Origin: Streptomyces sp. NBC_00390
Lineage (GTDB): Bacteria > Actinomycetota > Actinomycetes > Streptomycetales > Streptomycetaceae
Assembly (NCBI RefSeq): GCF_036057275.1
Contig: NZ_CP107945.1
Span: 2,852,001 to 2,916,000, forward strand
Length of the DNA: 64,000 nucleotides
Direction of reading: 5' to 3'
In this document: positions 37,059 to 45,557 of the stretch, one piece after another
How the letters are laid out: the number at the start of each line of letters is the position of its first letter
How positions within the stretch are numbered: the first letter of the stretch is position 1
The notes under the pieces: model-generated
Seen by the model: only the letters and a program-made list of their open reading frames with translations
What the model was told of the DNA's origin: nothing
The model's database searches: none
Made by a program: the position numbers and the translations under genes

Positions 37059-38105
37059 ATGGTCGTCCAGGTACGCGGTGTGGTGCTGCCCGAGAGGGAG
37101 CAGCGTTCCTTCTGGATCGACGGCGACGTGCTGCGCACCGAGCCCGTTCCCGGTGCCGAACTGGTCGTCGACGGCGGCTGGCTGTTGCCGGGGCTGGTCG
37201 ACGTGCACACACATCCGGGCAGTGAGTCGCACGACAAGCCGTTCGAGGACGAGACCCTGCGCCGGCATCTGACCGATCACCGCGACGCCGGGGTACTCCT
37301 CGTGCGCACGCCGGGCACTGCCGCGCCGATGCCCGCATGGGTGGACGACGCCCCCGATCTTCCCCGCGTACGGTCCGCCGGGCGCTGGCTGGCCACACCG
37401 GGCCGCTTCTTTCCGGGAGTCGGACGCGATGTCCGCGAGGACGAGCTCAGCGGTGCCGCGGTCGAGGAGGCGCAGGCCTCCTCCGGATGGACGAAGATCA
37501 TCGGGGATTGGCGCTGGAACGAGCCGGCCGTTCCGCTCGACATCCTCACCGCTGCCGTCGCGGCCGTGCATGCGGCCGGGGGCAAGGTGTCCGTGCACTG
37601 CCAGACGTCGGAAGGGTGCCGCAACGCCGTCCTCGCGGGCGCCGACAGCCTGGAACACGGCATGCACCTCGATCCGGCCCTGCTCGACCGGATGGCCCGT
37701 CAGGGCACCGCGCTGGTGCCCACCCTGGCCGTGTTCGGTGCGGGCGCCGAGGAAATGCGCGCCGACGAGCGGACCCCCTCCCGCGAGTCCTGGCTGCGCG
37801 GCTGGGACGGCATGCCGGGCAACGTACGCGCCGCTCATGAGGCCGGGGTGACCGTCCTCGCCGGAACCGACAGCTTTCCCTGCGGGACCATCGCCGACGA
37901 GACCGCCTGGCTCGCACGCGCCGGTGTCCCCACGGAGGCGGCCGTGGGAGCCGCCTCCTGGACGGCCCGGTCCTGGCTCGGTCTGCCGGGGCTCGTCGAG
38001 GGCGCGCCCGCCGATCTCATCGCGTTCGACACCGATCCGACACTGGATCCGCGCGCGCTGCGTCATCCCAGCCGGATCATCCTGCGGGGACGCGTCATCG
38101 CCTGA
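37059..38105 (+). CDS. Amidohydrolase-family protein
   Basis: 348 residues from ATG 37059 (GAGGAGGGG upstream). TIM-barrel metal-dependent amidohydrolase: metal-binding LPGLVDVHTHPGS (H-x-H), KVSVHCQTSEG (third His), SLEHGMHLD (fourth His), and Asp in VTVLAGTDSFPCG, followed by GAPADLIAFDTDP of the small beta domain. The motif set fits the imidazolonepropionase/prolidase-like group, which cleaves cyclic amides or dipeptides. Substrate unknown. Single gene with its own promoter. Confidence 0.88.
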   Translation: MVVQVRGVVLPEREQRSFWIDGDVLRTEPVPGAELVVDGGWLLPGLVDVHTHPGSESHDKPFEDETLRRHLTDHRDAGVLLVRTPGTAAPMPAWVDDAPDLPRVRSAGRWLATPGRFFPGVGRDVREDELSGAAVEEAQASSGWTKIIGDWRWNEPAVPLDILTAAVAAVHAAGGKVSVHCQTSEGCRNAVLAGADSLEHGMHLDPALLDRMARQGTALVPTLAVFGAGAEEMRADERTPSRESWLRGWDGMPGNVRAAHEAGVTVLAGTDSFPCGTIADETAWLARAGVPTEAAVGAASWTARSWLGLPGLVEGAPADLIAFDTDPTLDPRALRHPSRIILRGRVIA

Positions 38106-38151
38106 CGCCGCTCGGGCCCGGCCCAGGAGGCCGCCCCGGACATCCCCGCGA

Positions 38152-38478
38152 TCATTCGCCGAACGGCTCGTCGCTCCACCGGAACCAAGCCCGGTCGCCC
38201 TGGATGTGCAGTAGGAATTCGGCCACCGGCCCCGTGGGGGACATCAGGGACACGGCCCGCCCGATGTCCGAGTGGACGGCCTCCCACTCCTCTCCCGCCG
38301 TCTCGTCCTCGTCGTAGCGTTCGAGCAGTTCGAGCTCCCGGCGGAACAGCGGCTCGACCGTTGCGAACCCGGGACCCGGGACGAAGCGGCCGTGCAGCCA
38401 GGGGAAGTCGGCCTCGTCGATCACGATGTCGCCGACCGCGTCTCCCGCCGCGCCGAGCACGCGCCAGATGTCACCCAT
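38152..38478 (-). CDS. Conserved hypothetical protein, 108 aa
   Basis: Starts at ATG 38478 (GAGGGGACGG upstream); an in-frame extension of 20 residues is low-complexity and rejected. The sequence MGDIWRVLGAAGDAVGDIVI, ADFPWLHGRFVPGPGF, AEFLLHIQGDRAWFRWSDEP is conserved in a family of small streptomycete proteins of unknown function. No membrane segment or catalytic motif. Convergent with the amidohydrolase, next to the LysR gene. Confidence 0.75.
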   Translation of the reverse strand: MGDIWRVLGAAGDAVGDIVIDEADFPWLHGRFVPGPGFATVEPLFRRELELLERYDEDETAGEEWEAVHSDIGRAVSLMSPTGPVAEFLLHIQGDRAWFRWSDEPFGE

Positions 38479-38569
38479 GGGTCCCGTCCCCTCCGAGCGG
38501 GCACGCTGCCGCTCACCTGATCGTGAAGCAGCCATCATGCAGGCCCCGGCCTCCCGGTGGGCATGGCGG

Positions 38570-39538
38570 TCACACGCAGCAGGACGCGGGCGGCTGCAGC
38601 AGGGGGCTGTCCTGGCGGGTCAGCCACTGGCGGTAGGGTCCCGCGCGCTGGGCCGCCTCGCGGTAGGCCGCGACCAGGTCCGCGTACACCGCCTCGTACA
38701 GCTCGGCGCCGGAACCGGGCCGGAAATACAGCAGCAGCCGGACGGCGAGGGGGTCGCCGCGCAGGGGCCGGATCGCCATGTCCTCGCGCGGAAGCGAAGT
38801 CGGCTGGCAGGGGGCGACGGCTTCGCCGACCGCGATCAGTGAGGCAGCGGTGTGGTAATCCCCGTGCAGGACCGGAGGGTTGAGCCCGGCCGCGCTCAGC
38901 ATCCGGCGCAGCCCGTCCCATTCGCCGTCCACCGTCGGATCGACCATCCAGCGGTCGTCGGCGAGATCGGCAAGCTCCACAACAGGGGCCGCCGCGGCCG
39001 GATGGTCACGGGCCATGGAGACGAACTGCGGTTCGCGCTCCATCAGTACGCGTACCCCGAGGCCGTCCGGCACCCGCAGCGGCGAGCCCTCCACCTCGTG
39101 CACGAAGGCGACATCGAGCTGTCCCGCGGCGACCATCCGCAACAGGGCGTTGGCGGACACGTCCATGTGCAGCGAGATGTCGGTGCCCAGCAGCCGCTTC
39201 CGCAGCCGGCGCAGCCAGCCGGCGAGTGCGCGGCTGGCGGTGGAGCCGATCCGCAGCCGGGGGCCGCCGTCCCAGGCCTCCGCCTTCGCCTCGACGACCA
39301 GCGCGGCCATCTCGGCCACCAACGGGCGGGCGCGGCTCAGCACGGCGCGCCCCAGCGGGGTCGGCCGGCACCCGGTGCGCTCGCGCGAGAACAGCTCCGC
39401 GCCAAGGAAGTTCTCGATCCTGCGCAGCTGGGTCGTCAGGGACGGCTGGCTGACACCCAGTTGCCGGGCCGCTTTGTGCAGGCTGCCGCTGTCGGCTATG
39501 GCGCACAGCGCACGCAGGTGCCTCACCTCGAGCTCCAT
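38570..39538 (-). CDS. LysR-type regulator of the snapalysin gene
   Basis: 322 residues from ATG 39538; a long in-frame extension is rejected because the LysR HTH begins right here (MELEVRHLRALCAIADSGSL, HKAARQLGVSQPSLTTQLRR). Residues ~90-300 are the effector-binding domain. It is divergent from snpA, exactly the arrangement in which the LysR protein (SnpR/MprR) activates the metalloprotease gene in S. lividans and S. coelicolor. An inverted repeat CCCCAACT/AGTTGGGG lies 19-51 bp upstream of its start and is a candidate binding site. Confidence 0.9.
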   Translation of the reverse strand: MELEVRHLRALCAIADSGSLHKAARQLGVSQPSLTTQLRRIENFLGAELFSRERTGCRPTPLGRAVLSRARPLVAEMAALVVEAKAEAWDGGPRLRIGSTASRALAGWLRRLRKRLLGTDISLHMDVSANALLRMVAAGQLDVAFVHEVEGSPLRVPDGLGVRVLMEREPQFVSMARDHPAAAAPVVELADLADDRWMVDPTVDGEWDGLRRMLSAAGLNPPVLHGDYHTAASLIAVGEAVAPCQPTSLPREDMAIRPLRGDPLAVRLLLYFRPGSGAELYEAVYADLVAAYREAAQRAGPYRQWLTRQDSPLLQPPASCCV

Positions 39539-39556
39539 GTCCTGAGCGTAGAGCGA

Positions 39557-39589
39557 CCCCAACTGCCGCACCAGACACTGGAGTTGGGG
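39557..39589. promoter_or_regulatory. Inverted repeat in the lysR-snpA divergent promoter
   Basis: Perfect 8-bp arms CCCCAACT (39557-39564) and AGTTGGGG (39582-39589) separated by 17 nt, in the 214-bp intergenic region. Size and place suit a LysR tetramer contact site; inferred. Confidence 0.5.
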
Positions 39590-39752
39590 CGGGAGGGACG
39601 GATCGTGACAGCCCGCCGGAGGAATGCCGGGTGACCCGCGGAAGGCAGGCGATGCGGCTGGGTTATCGCCGATTGGCATCATCCGCACGGGGGTTCGACT
39701 CCCGGACACTCTGCTCTACCCAATCGTTTCATCGGACGAGCAGGAGCCCCCC

Positions 39753-40409
39753 ATGCGTCACCCCAGATCGTTACTCGCCGTCGCCCTCGGTCTCGGCCTC
39801 GCCGCCACCCTGGGCGCCGTGCCCGCCACCGCTGCCACGACGGCCAACTCCCCTGCGGCCGCCGCCTCTTCCTCGTACGCAGCCTACGAAGGCTCCGCCG
39901 AGGACGCCAAGGCCACCCAGGCGTTCTTCGACGCGGTCGTCGCGTCGGTGTCCAGGAAGCGCGCCGCGAATCCGGGCGCCCAGGCCGTCACCGTCGTCTA
40001 CAGCGCGAGCAACGCCCCGAGCTTCCGGACCCAGATAGCACGCAGCACCCAGATCTGGAACAGCTCGGTCGGCAATGTGCGACTGCAGGAGGGCAGCAGC
40101 CCCGACTTCCGGTACTACGAGGGCAACGACCCGCGCGGTTCGTACGCGAGCACCGACGGGCACGGCCGCGGCTACATATTCCTCGACTACCGGCAGAACC
40201 AGCAGTACAACTCCACCCGCGTCACTGCCCACGAGACCGGCCATGTGCTCGGTCTGCCGGACCACTACTCCGGGCCGTGCAGCGAGCTGATGTCAGGCGG
40301 CGGCCCGGGAACGTCCTGCCAGAACGCCGTACCGAACACGCAGGAGCGCGCTCGCGTGAACCAGCTGTGGGCCAACGGTCTCGCGGCTGCCGTCGCCCGC
40401 GTCTCCTGA
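39753..40409 (+). CDS. snpA: Snapalysin, secreted M7 metalloprotease
   Basis: 218 residues from ATG 39753 (AGGAG upstream). Signal peptide [20 protein letters not shown] to PATA, then a ~40-residue propeptide rich in Ala/Ser. The mature domain has the M7 zinc site [15 protein letters not shown] (H-E-x-x-H-x-x-G-x-x-D, with Asp as third ligand). Final [15 protein letters not shown] supplies the Met-turn and a disulfide. Snapalysin is a small neutral milk-protein-hydrolysing protease of Streptomyces. Divergent from its LysR activator; ends in a strong terminator. Confidence 0.95.
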   Translation: MRHPRSLLAVALGLGLAATLGAVPATAATTANSPAAAASSSYAAYEGSAEDAKATQAFFDAVVASVSRKRAANPGAQAVTVVYSASNAPSFRTQIARSTQIWNSSVGNVRLQEGSSPDFRYYEGNDPRGSYASTDGHGRGYIFLDYRQNQQYNSTRVTAHETGHVLGLPDHYSGPCSELMSGGGPGTSCQNAVPNTQERARVNQLWANGLAAAVARVS

Positions 40410-40438
40410 CGGGGACCCGACCCGGAAGTCACAGGCGA

Positions 40439-40468
40439 GGGCGCCCCGCAGCACACAGCGGGGCGCCC
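40439..40468 (+). terminator. Terminator of snpA
   Basis: 11-bp perfect stem (40439-40449 with 40458-40468), 8-nt loop AGCACACA, followed by TTCCCC, 30 nt after the stop. Confidence 0.8.
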
Positions 40469-40561
40469 TTCCCCGGACTCGCCCGGATTTCGCCCTTCCG
40501 GTCCATGCGCCCAGAGCGGAAAAGCTTGGCCGTCCCAGCGATCCGGGAAATGCTGGGAAGC

Positions 40562-41017
40562 ATGAGCGACAAGCCCACCACGCTGTACGAGGCCGTGGGC
40601 GGCGCGGACGCGCTGCGCCGCCTGAGCAACACGTTCTATGAAGCCGTGCTCGCCGACCCGCTGCTCGCCCCCGTCTTCGCCGACTTCACCCCCACCCATG
40701 TCGAGCGTGTCGCCGTCTGGCTGGCCGAGGTCTTCGAGGGACCCACCCGCTTCACCGACGAGCTGGGCGGTCACCAGGCTCTGCTGAACGCTCATCTCGG
40801 ACTGCACATCACCGAGGAGCAGCGGCTGCGCTGGATGGAGCTGATGAGTGACGCGGTGGCGAAGGAGCTGCCCGACGACGAGCTGCTGCGCCGCCGGGTG
40901 GTGGAGTACTTCGACTGGGGGACGAAGATCGCCCGCGATGTGTCGGCCGACCCGCCCGGCACGGATCTCGGCGAACCCGGTCCCACCCCGCGCTGGAGCT
41001 GGGACGGGCTGCGCTGA
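40562..41017 (+). CDS. Group II truncated haemoglobin
   Basis: 151 residues from ATG 40562 (GGGAAG upstream). TrHbO pattern: TTLYEAVGGADALRRLSNTFYEAV, PVFADFTPTHVERVAVWLAEVF (Tyr/Phe haem pocket), proximal His in LLNAHLGLHITEEQRLRWMELM, which is strongly conserved in group II trHbs. Binds haem; roles proposed for the family include O2 delivery and peroxide/NO handling. C-terminal WSWDGLR tail is typical for actinomycetes. Single gene. Confidence 0.92.
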   Translation: MSDKPTTLYEAVGGADALRRLSNTFYEAVLADPLLAPVFADFTPTHVERVAVWLAEVFEGPTRFTDELGGHQALLNAHLGLHITEEQRLRWMELMSDAVAKELPDDELLRRRVVEYFDWGTKIARDVSADPPGTDLGEPGPTPRWSWDGLR

Positions 41018-41032
41018 CCAGGCCGGCGGGGC

Positions 41033-41476
41033 TCAGGCGCCGGCCGGCTCCCGGTGGCCGAGCCCGGCTCCGGGCGGCAGCTGCTGCCGGATGCGGTTCA
41101 GTACGTCCTCGAAGTCGCCTTCCGCTCCCCCGGACTCATAGGCCGTACCGTCGTAGTGCAACGTCAGATTGAGATCCGCACGGTTCAGCGGGGCACCGGG
41201 CCCGGTCGGCTCCCCCAGCGTCAACAGACAACTGAGCGTTGCCTGTTGCACTGCGCCGTCGGCGTGCACGGGCAACGGCATGTCCCATTCGAGGACGCAC
41301 GACGACAGCACGCGGTCGGTACCGACCGCGTGCATCGCCGCGAACGTCGCCCCCTCGTACTCAACACCCCTTATACATGTGTGCAGTTGGCCGCCTCTCG
41401 CGGCTATGGTGAACGCTTCCGCGCCCTGCCGGTCGCGGTACCAGCCCGCCCACACTTCAGTCGACTCCGATGACAT
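41033..41476 (-). CDS. DUF6304-like conserved protein
   Basis: 147 residues from ATG 41476; the longer frame is rejected. Conserved features: WAGWYRDRQGAEAFTIAARG, QLHTCIRGVEYEGATF, SCVLEWDMPLPV, and LNLTLHYDGTAYES followed by FEDVLNRIRQQLP. I recall this as a streptomycete family of unknown function (DUF6304). No membrane segment. Overlaps nothing; convergent to the globin gene with a 15-nt gap. Confidence 0.75.
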   Translation of the reverse strand: MSSESTEVWAGWYRDRQGAEAFTIAARGGQLHTCIRGVEYEGATFAAMHAVGTDRVLSSCVLEWDMPLPVHADGAVQQATLSCLLTLGEPTGPGAPLNRADLNLTLHYDGTAYESGGAEGDFEDVLNRIRQQLPPGAGLGHREPAGA

Positions 41477-41529
41477 GGCGCGGACTGTAGCGGTACGGCT
41501 GCCTCCGCGGTGCATCCGGCCTCCCACTT

Positions 41530-41742
41530 TCAGGAGGCGGCGACCTCTTCTCCTGGCTCGTCCCTCTGCTTGTCGGTGCAGAGCACGCACTCGGGATTAC
41601 GGCACGGGCCCGGCTCCCAGGCGGGGACGAACGCCCCGAACATCTTGTGTCGCTTGATGACCGTGCTGACAGGCTGCCCACAGGCCTGGCACACAGGTTC
41701 CTCCTGCGGGCGGCGGTCGGCATGGTGTCCTTCGCTACCCAT
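41530..41742 (-). CDS. Small zinc-ribbon protein
   Basis: 70 residues. Cysteines appear as PVCQACGQPV and PGPCRNPECVLCTD, i.e. two C-x2-C/C-x4-C knuckles that could bind one or two zinc ions. The central KRHKMFGAFVPAWEPG stretch is highly conserved in streptomycete orthologues I recall. Function unknown; possibly nucleic-acid or protein binding. Confidence 0.7.
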   Translation of the reverse strand: MGSEGHHADRRPQEEPVCQACGQPVSTVIKRHKMFGAFVPAWEPGPCRNPECVLCTDKQRDEPGEEVAAS

Positions 41743-41843
41743 AAGTCAAGGATAAGACGGTATGGGCGTCTCGGACAGCCTGAGCCGCCGGCTGTCCTGG
41801 CCATCGGGAACGGGGACCGGCGGACCCCTGCGGCCTGGCCGTC

Positions 41844-42881
41844 TCAGCGGGTGCGCCGGGTGACGAACTCCGCCAAGGCCAGCAGATCGCCTGCCGCGGT
41901 GAGGTCCGGCACCGCATGGGCGAGTTCGTCGACGGCCCTGGACATGCGCTCGGCGGCATGCAGCTGTGCCCAGTCACGGCCGCCCGCCGCGTCGACCGCG
42001 TCCGCGGCACGGCGCACGGCGGACGGGGTCATCGGCCCCCGGTACAGCTCCGCAAGCTCGGCTCCGGCCGGCGTACCGGACGCCAGGGCCGCGACCACGG
42101 GCAGTGACTTCTTGCGGGCCGCGAGATCCGCCCCGGCCGGTTTGCCCGTACGCTCCGGGTCGCCCCAGATCCCGATCAGGTCGTCGATGAGCTGGAAGGC
42201 GAGACCGGCCTCCCGCCCGAACGCGTCCATGGCCGCGACCGCCTCCGGCCCCGCTCCCGCGTACAGCGCGCCGAGTGCACAGGCGCAGCCGAGGAGCGCC
42301 CCCGTCTTCGCCGTCGCCATGGCGAGGCACTCCTCCAGCGAGACCTCGTGCGGCCCCCGCTCCTCGAAGGAGCAGTCGGCCTGCTGCCCCGCGCACAGCT
42401 CGATGACGCAGGCCGCGAGCCGCTGCGACGCCGCGGGCGAGGCAGGGTGGGAGTCCTCGGCGAGCAGCCGCAGCGCGAGGGCGAACATGGCGTCCCCGGC
42501 GACGATGGCGTCCGGGATGCCGAAGACCGTCCAGGCGGTGGGGCGGTGTCTTCGGGTGGGGTCCTCGTCGATGACGTCGTCGTGCAGCAGGGTGAAGTTG
42601 TGCGCCAGCTCCACGGCGGCGGCCGCCGCCACGGCCTGCTGCGGATCACCGCCCAGCGCACGGCACGCGGCAAGGACCATCGCGGGTCTGACCGCCTTGC
42701 CCGCCGAACCGGGGCCCGGTGTGCCGTCGGCCTGCTCCCAGCCGAAGTGGTACAGCGCCACCCGGCGTACGGCGCCGGGCAATGTCTCGATGGTGGATCG
42801 TAGTTGAGGAGTGACGGCGGTTCGGGTGCGCTCCAGCAGGACGCCGGCCTCACGGCCCTGAGTGGTGTCCGAGATGGTCAA
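41844..42881 (-). CDS. Polyprenyl diphosphate synthase, likely encapsulin cargo
   Basis: 345 residues from TTG 42881, chosen for GAAAGGA 8 nt upstream; GTG 42938 would add 19 residues without a ribosome site. Trans-isoprenyl synthase motifs: first Asp-rich motif LLHDDVIDED and second FQLIDDLIGIWGD, with AVRPAMVLAACRALGG and the helical fold between. Condenses isopentenyl diphosphate with allylic diphosphates. The small residues before the first motif do not clearly fix chain length. It follows the family 2B encapsulin gene in one operon, and family 2B shells are known to carry isoprenoid enzymes, so it is the likely cargo, perhaps loaded through its flexible N-terminus. Confidence 0.9.
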   Translation of the reverse strand: MTISDTTQGREAGVLLERTRTAVTPQLRSTIETLPGAVRRVALYHFGWEQADGTPGPGSAGKAVRPAMVLAACRALGGDPQQAVAAAAAVELAHNFTLLHDDVIDEDPTRRHRPTAWTVFGIPDAIVAGDAMFALALRLLAEDSHPASPAASQRLAACVIELCAGQQADCSFEERGPHEVSLEECLAMATAKTGALLGCACALGALYAGAGPEAVAAMDAFGREAGLAFQLIDDLIGIWGDPERTGKPAGADLAARKKSLPVVAALASGTPAGAELAELYRGPMTPSAVRRAADAVDAAGGRDWAQLHAAERMSRAVDELAHAVPDLTAAGDLLALAEFVTRRTR

Positions 42882-42938
42882 CTGGGCGATCCTTTCGCAG
42901 GGGTGGCGTGCCGGGTCGTGTGCGAGGGCGGCGGGCAC

Positions 42939-42963
42939 GGGGCGCGACAGGGCGCCGCGCCCC
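42939..42963 (-). other. Intercistronic hairpin between shell and cargo genes
   Basis: 8-bp perfect stem GGGGCGCG/CGCGCCCC (42939-42946 with 42956-42963) with 9-nt loop, 12 nt after the encapsulin stop. It could attenuate or stabilise mRNA so that the shell is made in excess over the cargo. Confidence 0.55.
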
Positions 42964-42974
42964 TGCTGCGCCGG

Positions 42975-44393
42975 TCACCGCCAGCGGCTGACCTCCACGT
43001 TCTCCAGGACGCCGAGGGCGTCGGGGACCAGCACGGCCGCCGAGTAGTAGGCCGTGACCAGGTACGAGATGATCGCCTGCTCGTCGATGCCCATGAATCG
43101 CACCGACAGGCTGGGCTCGATCTCGTCCGGAATGCCGCTCTGGCGGAGGCCGACGACGCCCTGGTCCTCCTCGCCCGTACGCATGCAGATGATGGAGGTG
43201 GTCCGGGCGTCGGAGACCGGGATCTTGTTGCACGGGAAGATCGGCACCCCGCGCCAGGCCGGCACATGGTGCCCGGCCACCTCCACGCTCTCTGGGACCA
43301 GACCGCGCTTGTTGCACTCGCGGCCGAAGGCCGCGATGGCCCGCGGATGTGCGAGGAACAGCTTCGACCCGCGCCGCCGCGACAGGAGCTCGTCCATGTC
43401 GTCCGGGCTCGGCGCTCCGTCGTGCGGCTGCAGCCGCTGCCCGTAGTCGCAGTTGTGCAGCAGACCGAACTCCCGGTTGTTGATCAGCTCGTGCTCCTGG
43501 CGCTCGCGCAGCGCCTCGACCGTGAGCCGCAGCTGCTGCTCGGTCTGGTTCATCGGCTGGTTGTAGAGGTCGGCGACCCGGCTGTGCACCTTCAGCACGG
43601 TCTGCGCGACGCTCAGTTCGTACTCGCGCGGCGATGCGTCGTAGTCCACGTACGTGTGCGGGACGACGGCCTCGCCGACATGGCCGGCCGACAGGTCGAT
43701 CTCCGCCTCGCCGTACTTGTTCGTGCGCTGCTCGGGCAGGGCGGCGATGCCTGCCAGATGGGTGCGCAGCGACACCGCGCGGTCGGCGAGGTTGACCACG
43801 TCGTCCCTGGTCAGCACCAGCACGGTGCATGCCGTCGCGGCGCGGACGGTGTACTGCCAGACCGCGCCGCGGTCCACGAGCGTCTCCTCGCCGAAGTAGG
43901 CACCGTCGGCGAGGACGCCGAGCACCGCCTCGTCGCCGTACGGCCCTTCGCCGATCTGCTCCACGCGGCCATGGGCCAGCAGATAGATCCGGTCCGCGGC
44001 CTCCCCGACCGCGGCCAGCACCTCTCCGGCCGCGAACTCCCGCTGCTCGCAGCGCTGCGCCAGCTCGGTGAGCACCGCCTCGTCGCCGTAGTCCCGCAGT
44101 GCCGGCAGCTCGCCGAGCTCGGCGGGGATGACGGCGACCCGGTCCCCGGTCTGCACGAACGTGACCCGGCCGTCGCCGACCGAATAGCTGAGCCGGCGGT
44201 TCACCCGGTACGTACCGCCCTGCACCTGGACCCATGGCAGCATCCGCAGCAGCCACCGTGAGGTGATCTCCTGCATCTGCGGGGCCGACTTGGTGGTGGT
44301 CGCGAGGTTCCGTGCGGCTGCGGTGCCGAGACTCTGCTGGGGCGTCTGCTCGCGGACCTCGGGGCCTGCGGAACCGATCGAACCAACCGTCAT
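42975..44393 (-). CDS. Family 2B encapsulin shell protein (EshA-type)
   Basis: 472 residues from ATG 44393 (GAGAGGGA upstream). The HK97-like shell fold is split by a cyclic-nucleotide-binding-like domain. N-arm and E-loop region ~1-100 ([20 protein letters not shown]), CBD ~102-210 ([43 protein letters not shown]), then the P/A-domain ~225-472 ([77 protein letters not shown]). The phosphate-binding cassette lacks the canonical RAA, so cAMP binding is doubtful. EshA proteins form ~25-nm particles linked to development in S. griseus. Operon partner is the polyprenyl synthase. Confidence 0.93.
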   Translation of the reverse strand: MTVGSIGSAGPEVREQTPQQSLGTAAARNLATTTKSAPQMQEITSRWLLRMLPWVQVQGGTYRVNRRLSYSVGDGRVTFVQTGDRVAVIPAELGELPALRDYGDEAVLTELAQRCEQREFAAGEVLAAVGEAADRIYLLAHGRVEQIGEGPYGDEAVLGVLADGAYFGEETLVDRGAVWQYTVRAATACTVLVLTRDDVVNLADRAVSLRTHLAGIAALPEQRTNKYGEAEIDLSAGHVGEAVVPHTYVDYDASPREYELSVAQTVLKVHSRVADLYNQPMNQTEQQLRLTVEALRERQEHELINNREFGLLHNCDYGQRLQPHDGAPSPDDMDELLSRRRGSKLFLAHPRAIAAFGRECNKRGLVPESVEVAGHHVPAWRGVPIFPCNKIPVSDARTTSIICMRTGEEDQGVVGLRQSGIPDEIEPSLSVRFMGIDEQAIISYLVTAYYSAAVLVPDALGVLENVEVSRWR

Positions 44394-44576
44394 GTGTGTC
44401 CCTCTCGCTCACGATCATGGTTCTGACCTGCGACAGCAAGCCTTCCAGTGCGGAGCGTGCGTGCGCCATTACACAAATGAGTGGGACTGGACGCGCCGCA
44501 TCGGGGCAGGTCCGGACCGCCTCGCACACGGTCTGCACGTCACGGAGTGCCTGAGGCGGCCCGGCACACGTGACCC

Positions 44577-44589
44577 GACAATGGACGGG
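44577..44589 (+). promoter_or_regulatory. Leaderless promoter of the PLP-enzyme gene
   Basis: GACAAT (44577-44582) ends 6 nt before the GTG start at 44589, so transcription would begin at the start codon. No clear -35. Confidence 0.4.
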
Positions 44590-45518
44590 TGACCAGGGAA
44601 GCGCTCGACCTCACCGCCGTACTGCGGCCGCGGCTGCCGTCGCCGCTGCAGCCGGCCGAGGACGAGCGCTTCGCCCGGCACGGCGTACGGCTCCTGCTCA
44701 AACGGGACGATCTGATCCACCCCGACCTCCCCGGCAACAAGTGGCGCAAGCTGGCCCTCAACCTGCGGGCTGCGGCGGGCCGCCCGGTAGTCACGTTCGG
44801 CGGTGCGTACTCCAACCATCTGCGCGCGACGGCCGCGGCGGGCCGGCTGCTGGGCTTCCCCACGATCGGTGTCGTACGCGGCGACGAACTGGCCGCACGC
44901 CCGCTCAACCCGTCCCTGGCGCGGTGCGCCCGCGACGGTATGCGCCTGGTGTTCGCCGACCGCGCGGCATACCGCGCCAAGGACGACCCCCAGGTGCTCG
45001 CCGCGATCCTGCGACGGGCGGAGGCCGGTGACGCGTACGTCGTCCCCGAGGGCGGCAGCAACGCCCTCGCCGCGCGCGGCTGCGCCGAACTCGGCCGCGA
45101 GCTGCACTCTCTCGCGGATGTCGTCGGGGTGGCCTGCGGCACCGGCGGCACCCTCGCCGGCCTGGCCGCCGGACTGGGCGAAGGCGGGCGGGCGCTGGGC
45201 TTCCCGGTACTCAAGGGCGGCTTCCTCACCGCGGCGGTCCGCTCACTGCAGACCGAGGCCTTCGGCGGCCCGGCCGGCCACTGGTCGCTGGACGAGCGCT
45301 TCCACTGCGGCGGCTATGCCCGTACGACCCCTGAACTCGACGCGTTCGCGGCCGACTTCGAGTCCCGCCACCGGCTGCCGGTGGAACGCGTCTACGTCGC
45401 CAAGATGCTGCTGGGCCTGACGACGCTCGCCGAGGAGGGCGCGTTCGCCCGCGGTACGACGGTCGTGGCCGTGATCACCGGCCATGAGGACGGCGGTGGA
45501 CGGCCGGAGGCCCGATGA
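44589..45518 (+). CDS. PLP-dependent ACC deaminase/D-cysteine desulfhydrase family protein
   Basis: 309 residues from GTG 44589. Fold type II PLP enzyme: KRDDLIHPDLPGNKWRKLAL (PLP lysine in GNKxRK), FGGAYSNHLRATAAAGRLLG, EGGSNALAARGCAELG, VACGTGGTLAGLAAGL (phosphate loop). The family includes ACC deaminase and D-cysteine desulfhydrase; residues that separate the two are not decisive here. Divergent from the encapsulin operon. Transcript probably leaderless. Confidence 0.85.
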   Translation: MTREALDLTAVLRPRLPSPLQPAEDERFARHGVRLLLKRDDLIHPDLPGNKWRKLALNLRAAAGRPVVTFGGAYSNHLRATAAAGRLLGFPTIGVVRGDELAARPLNPSLARCARDGMRLVFADRAAYRAKDDPQVLAAILRRAEAGDAYVVPEGGSNALAARGCAELGRELHSLADVVGVACGTGGTLAGLAAGLGEGGRALGFPVLKGGFLTAAVRSLQTEAFGGPAGHWSLDERFHCGGYARTTPELDAFAADFESRHRLPVERVYVAKMLLGLTTLAEEGAFARGTTVVAVITGHEDGGGRPEAR

Positions 45519-45557
45519 CACGCGCCGGGCCACCCGTGTCCGGCACGGCCCGGTGGG

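Noticed and set aside
39661..39720. tRNA gene upstream of snpA
   Set aside because: The T-loop matches, but the T-stem has two mismatches, the acceptor stem does not pair and no CCA or anticodon arm is convincing.
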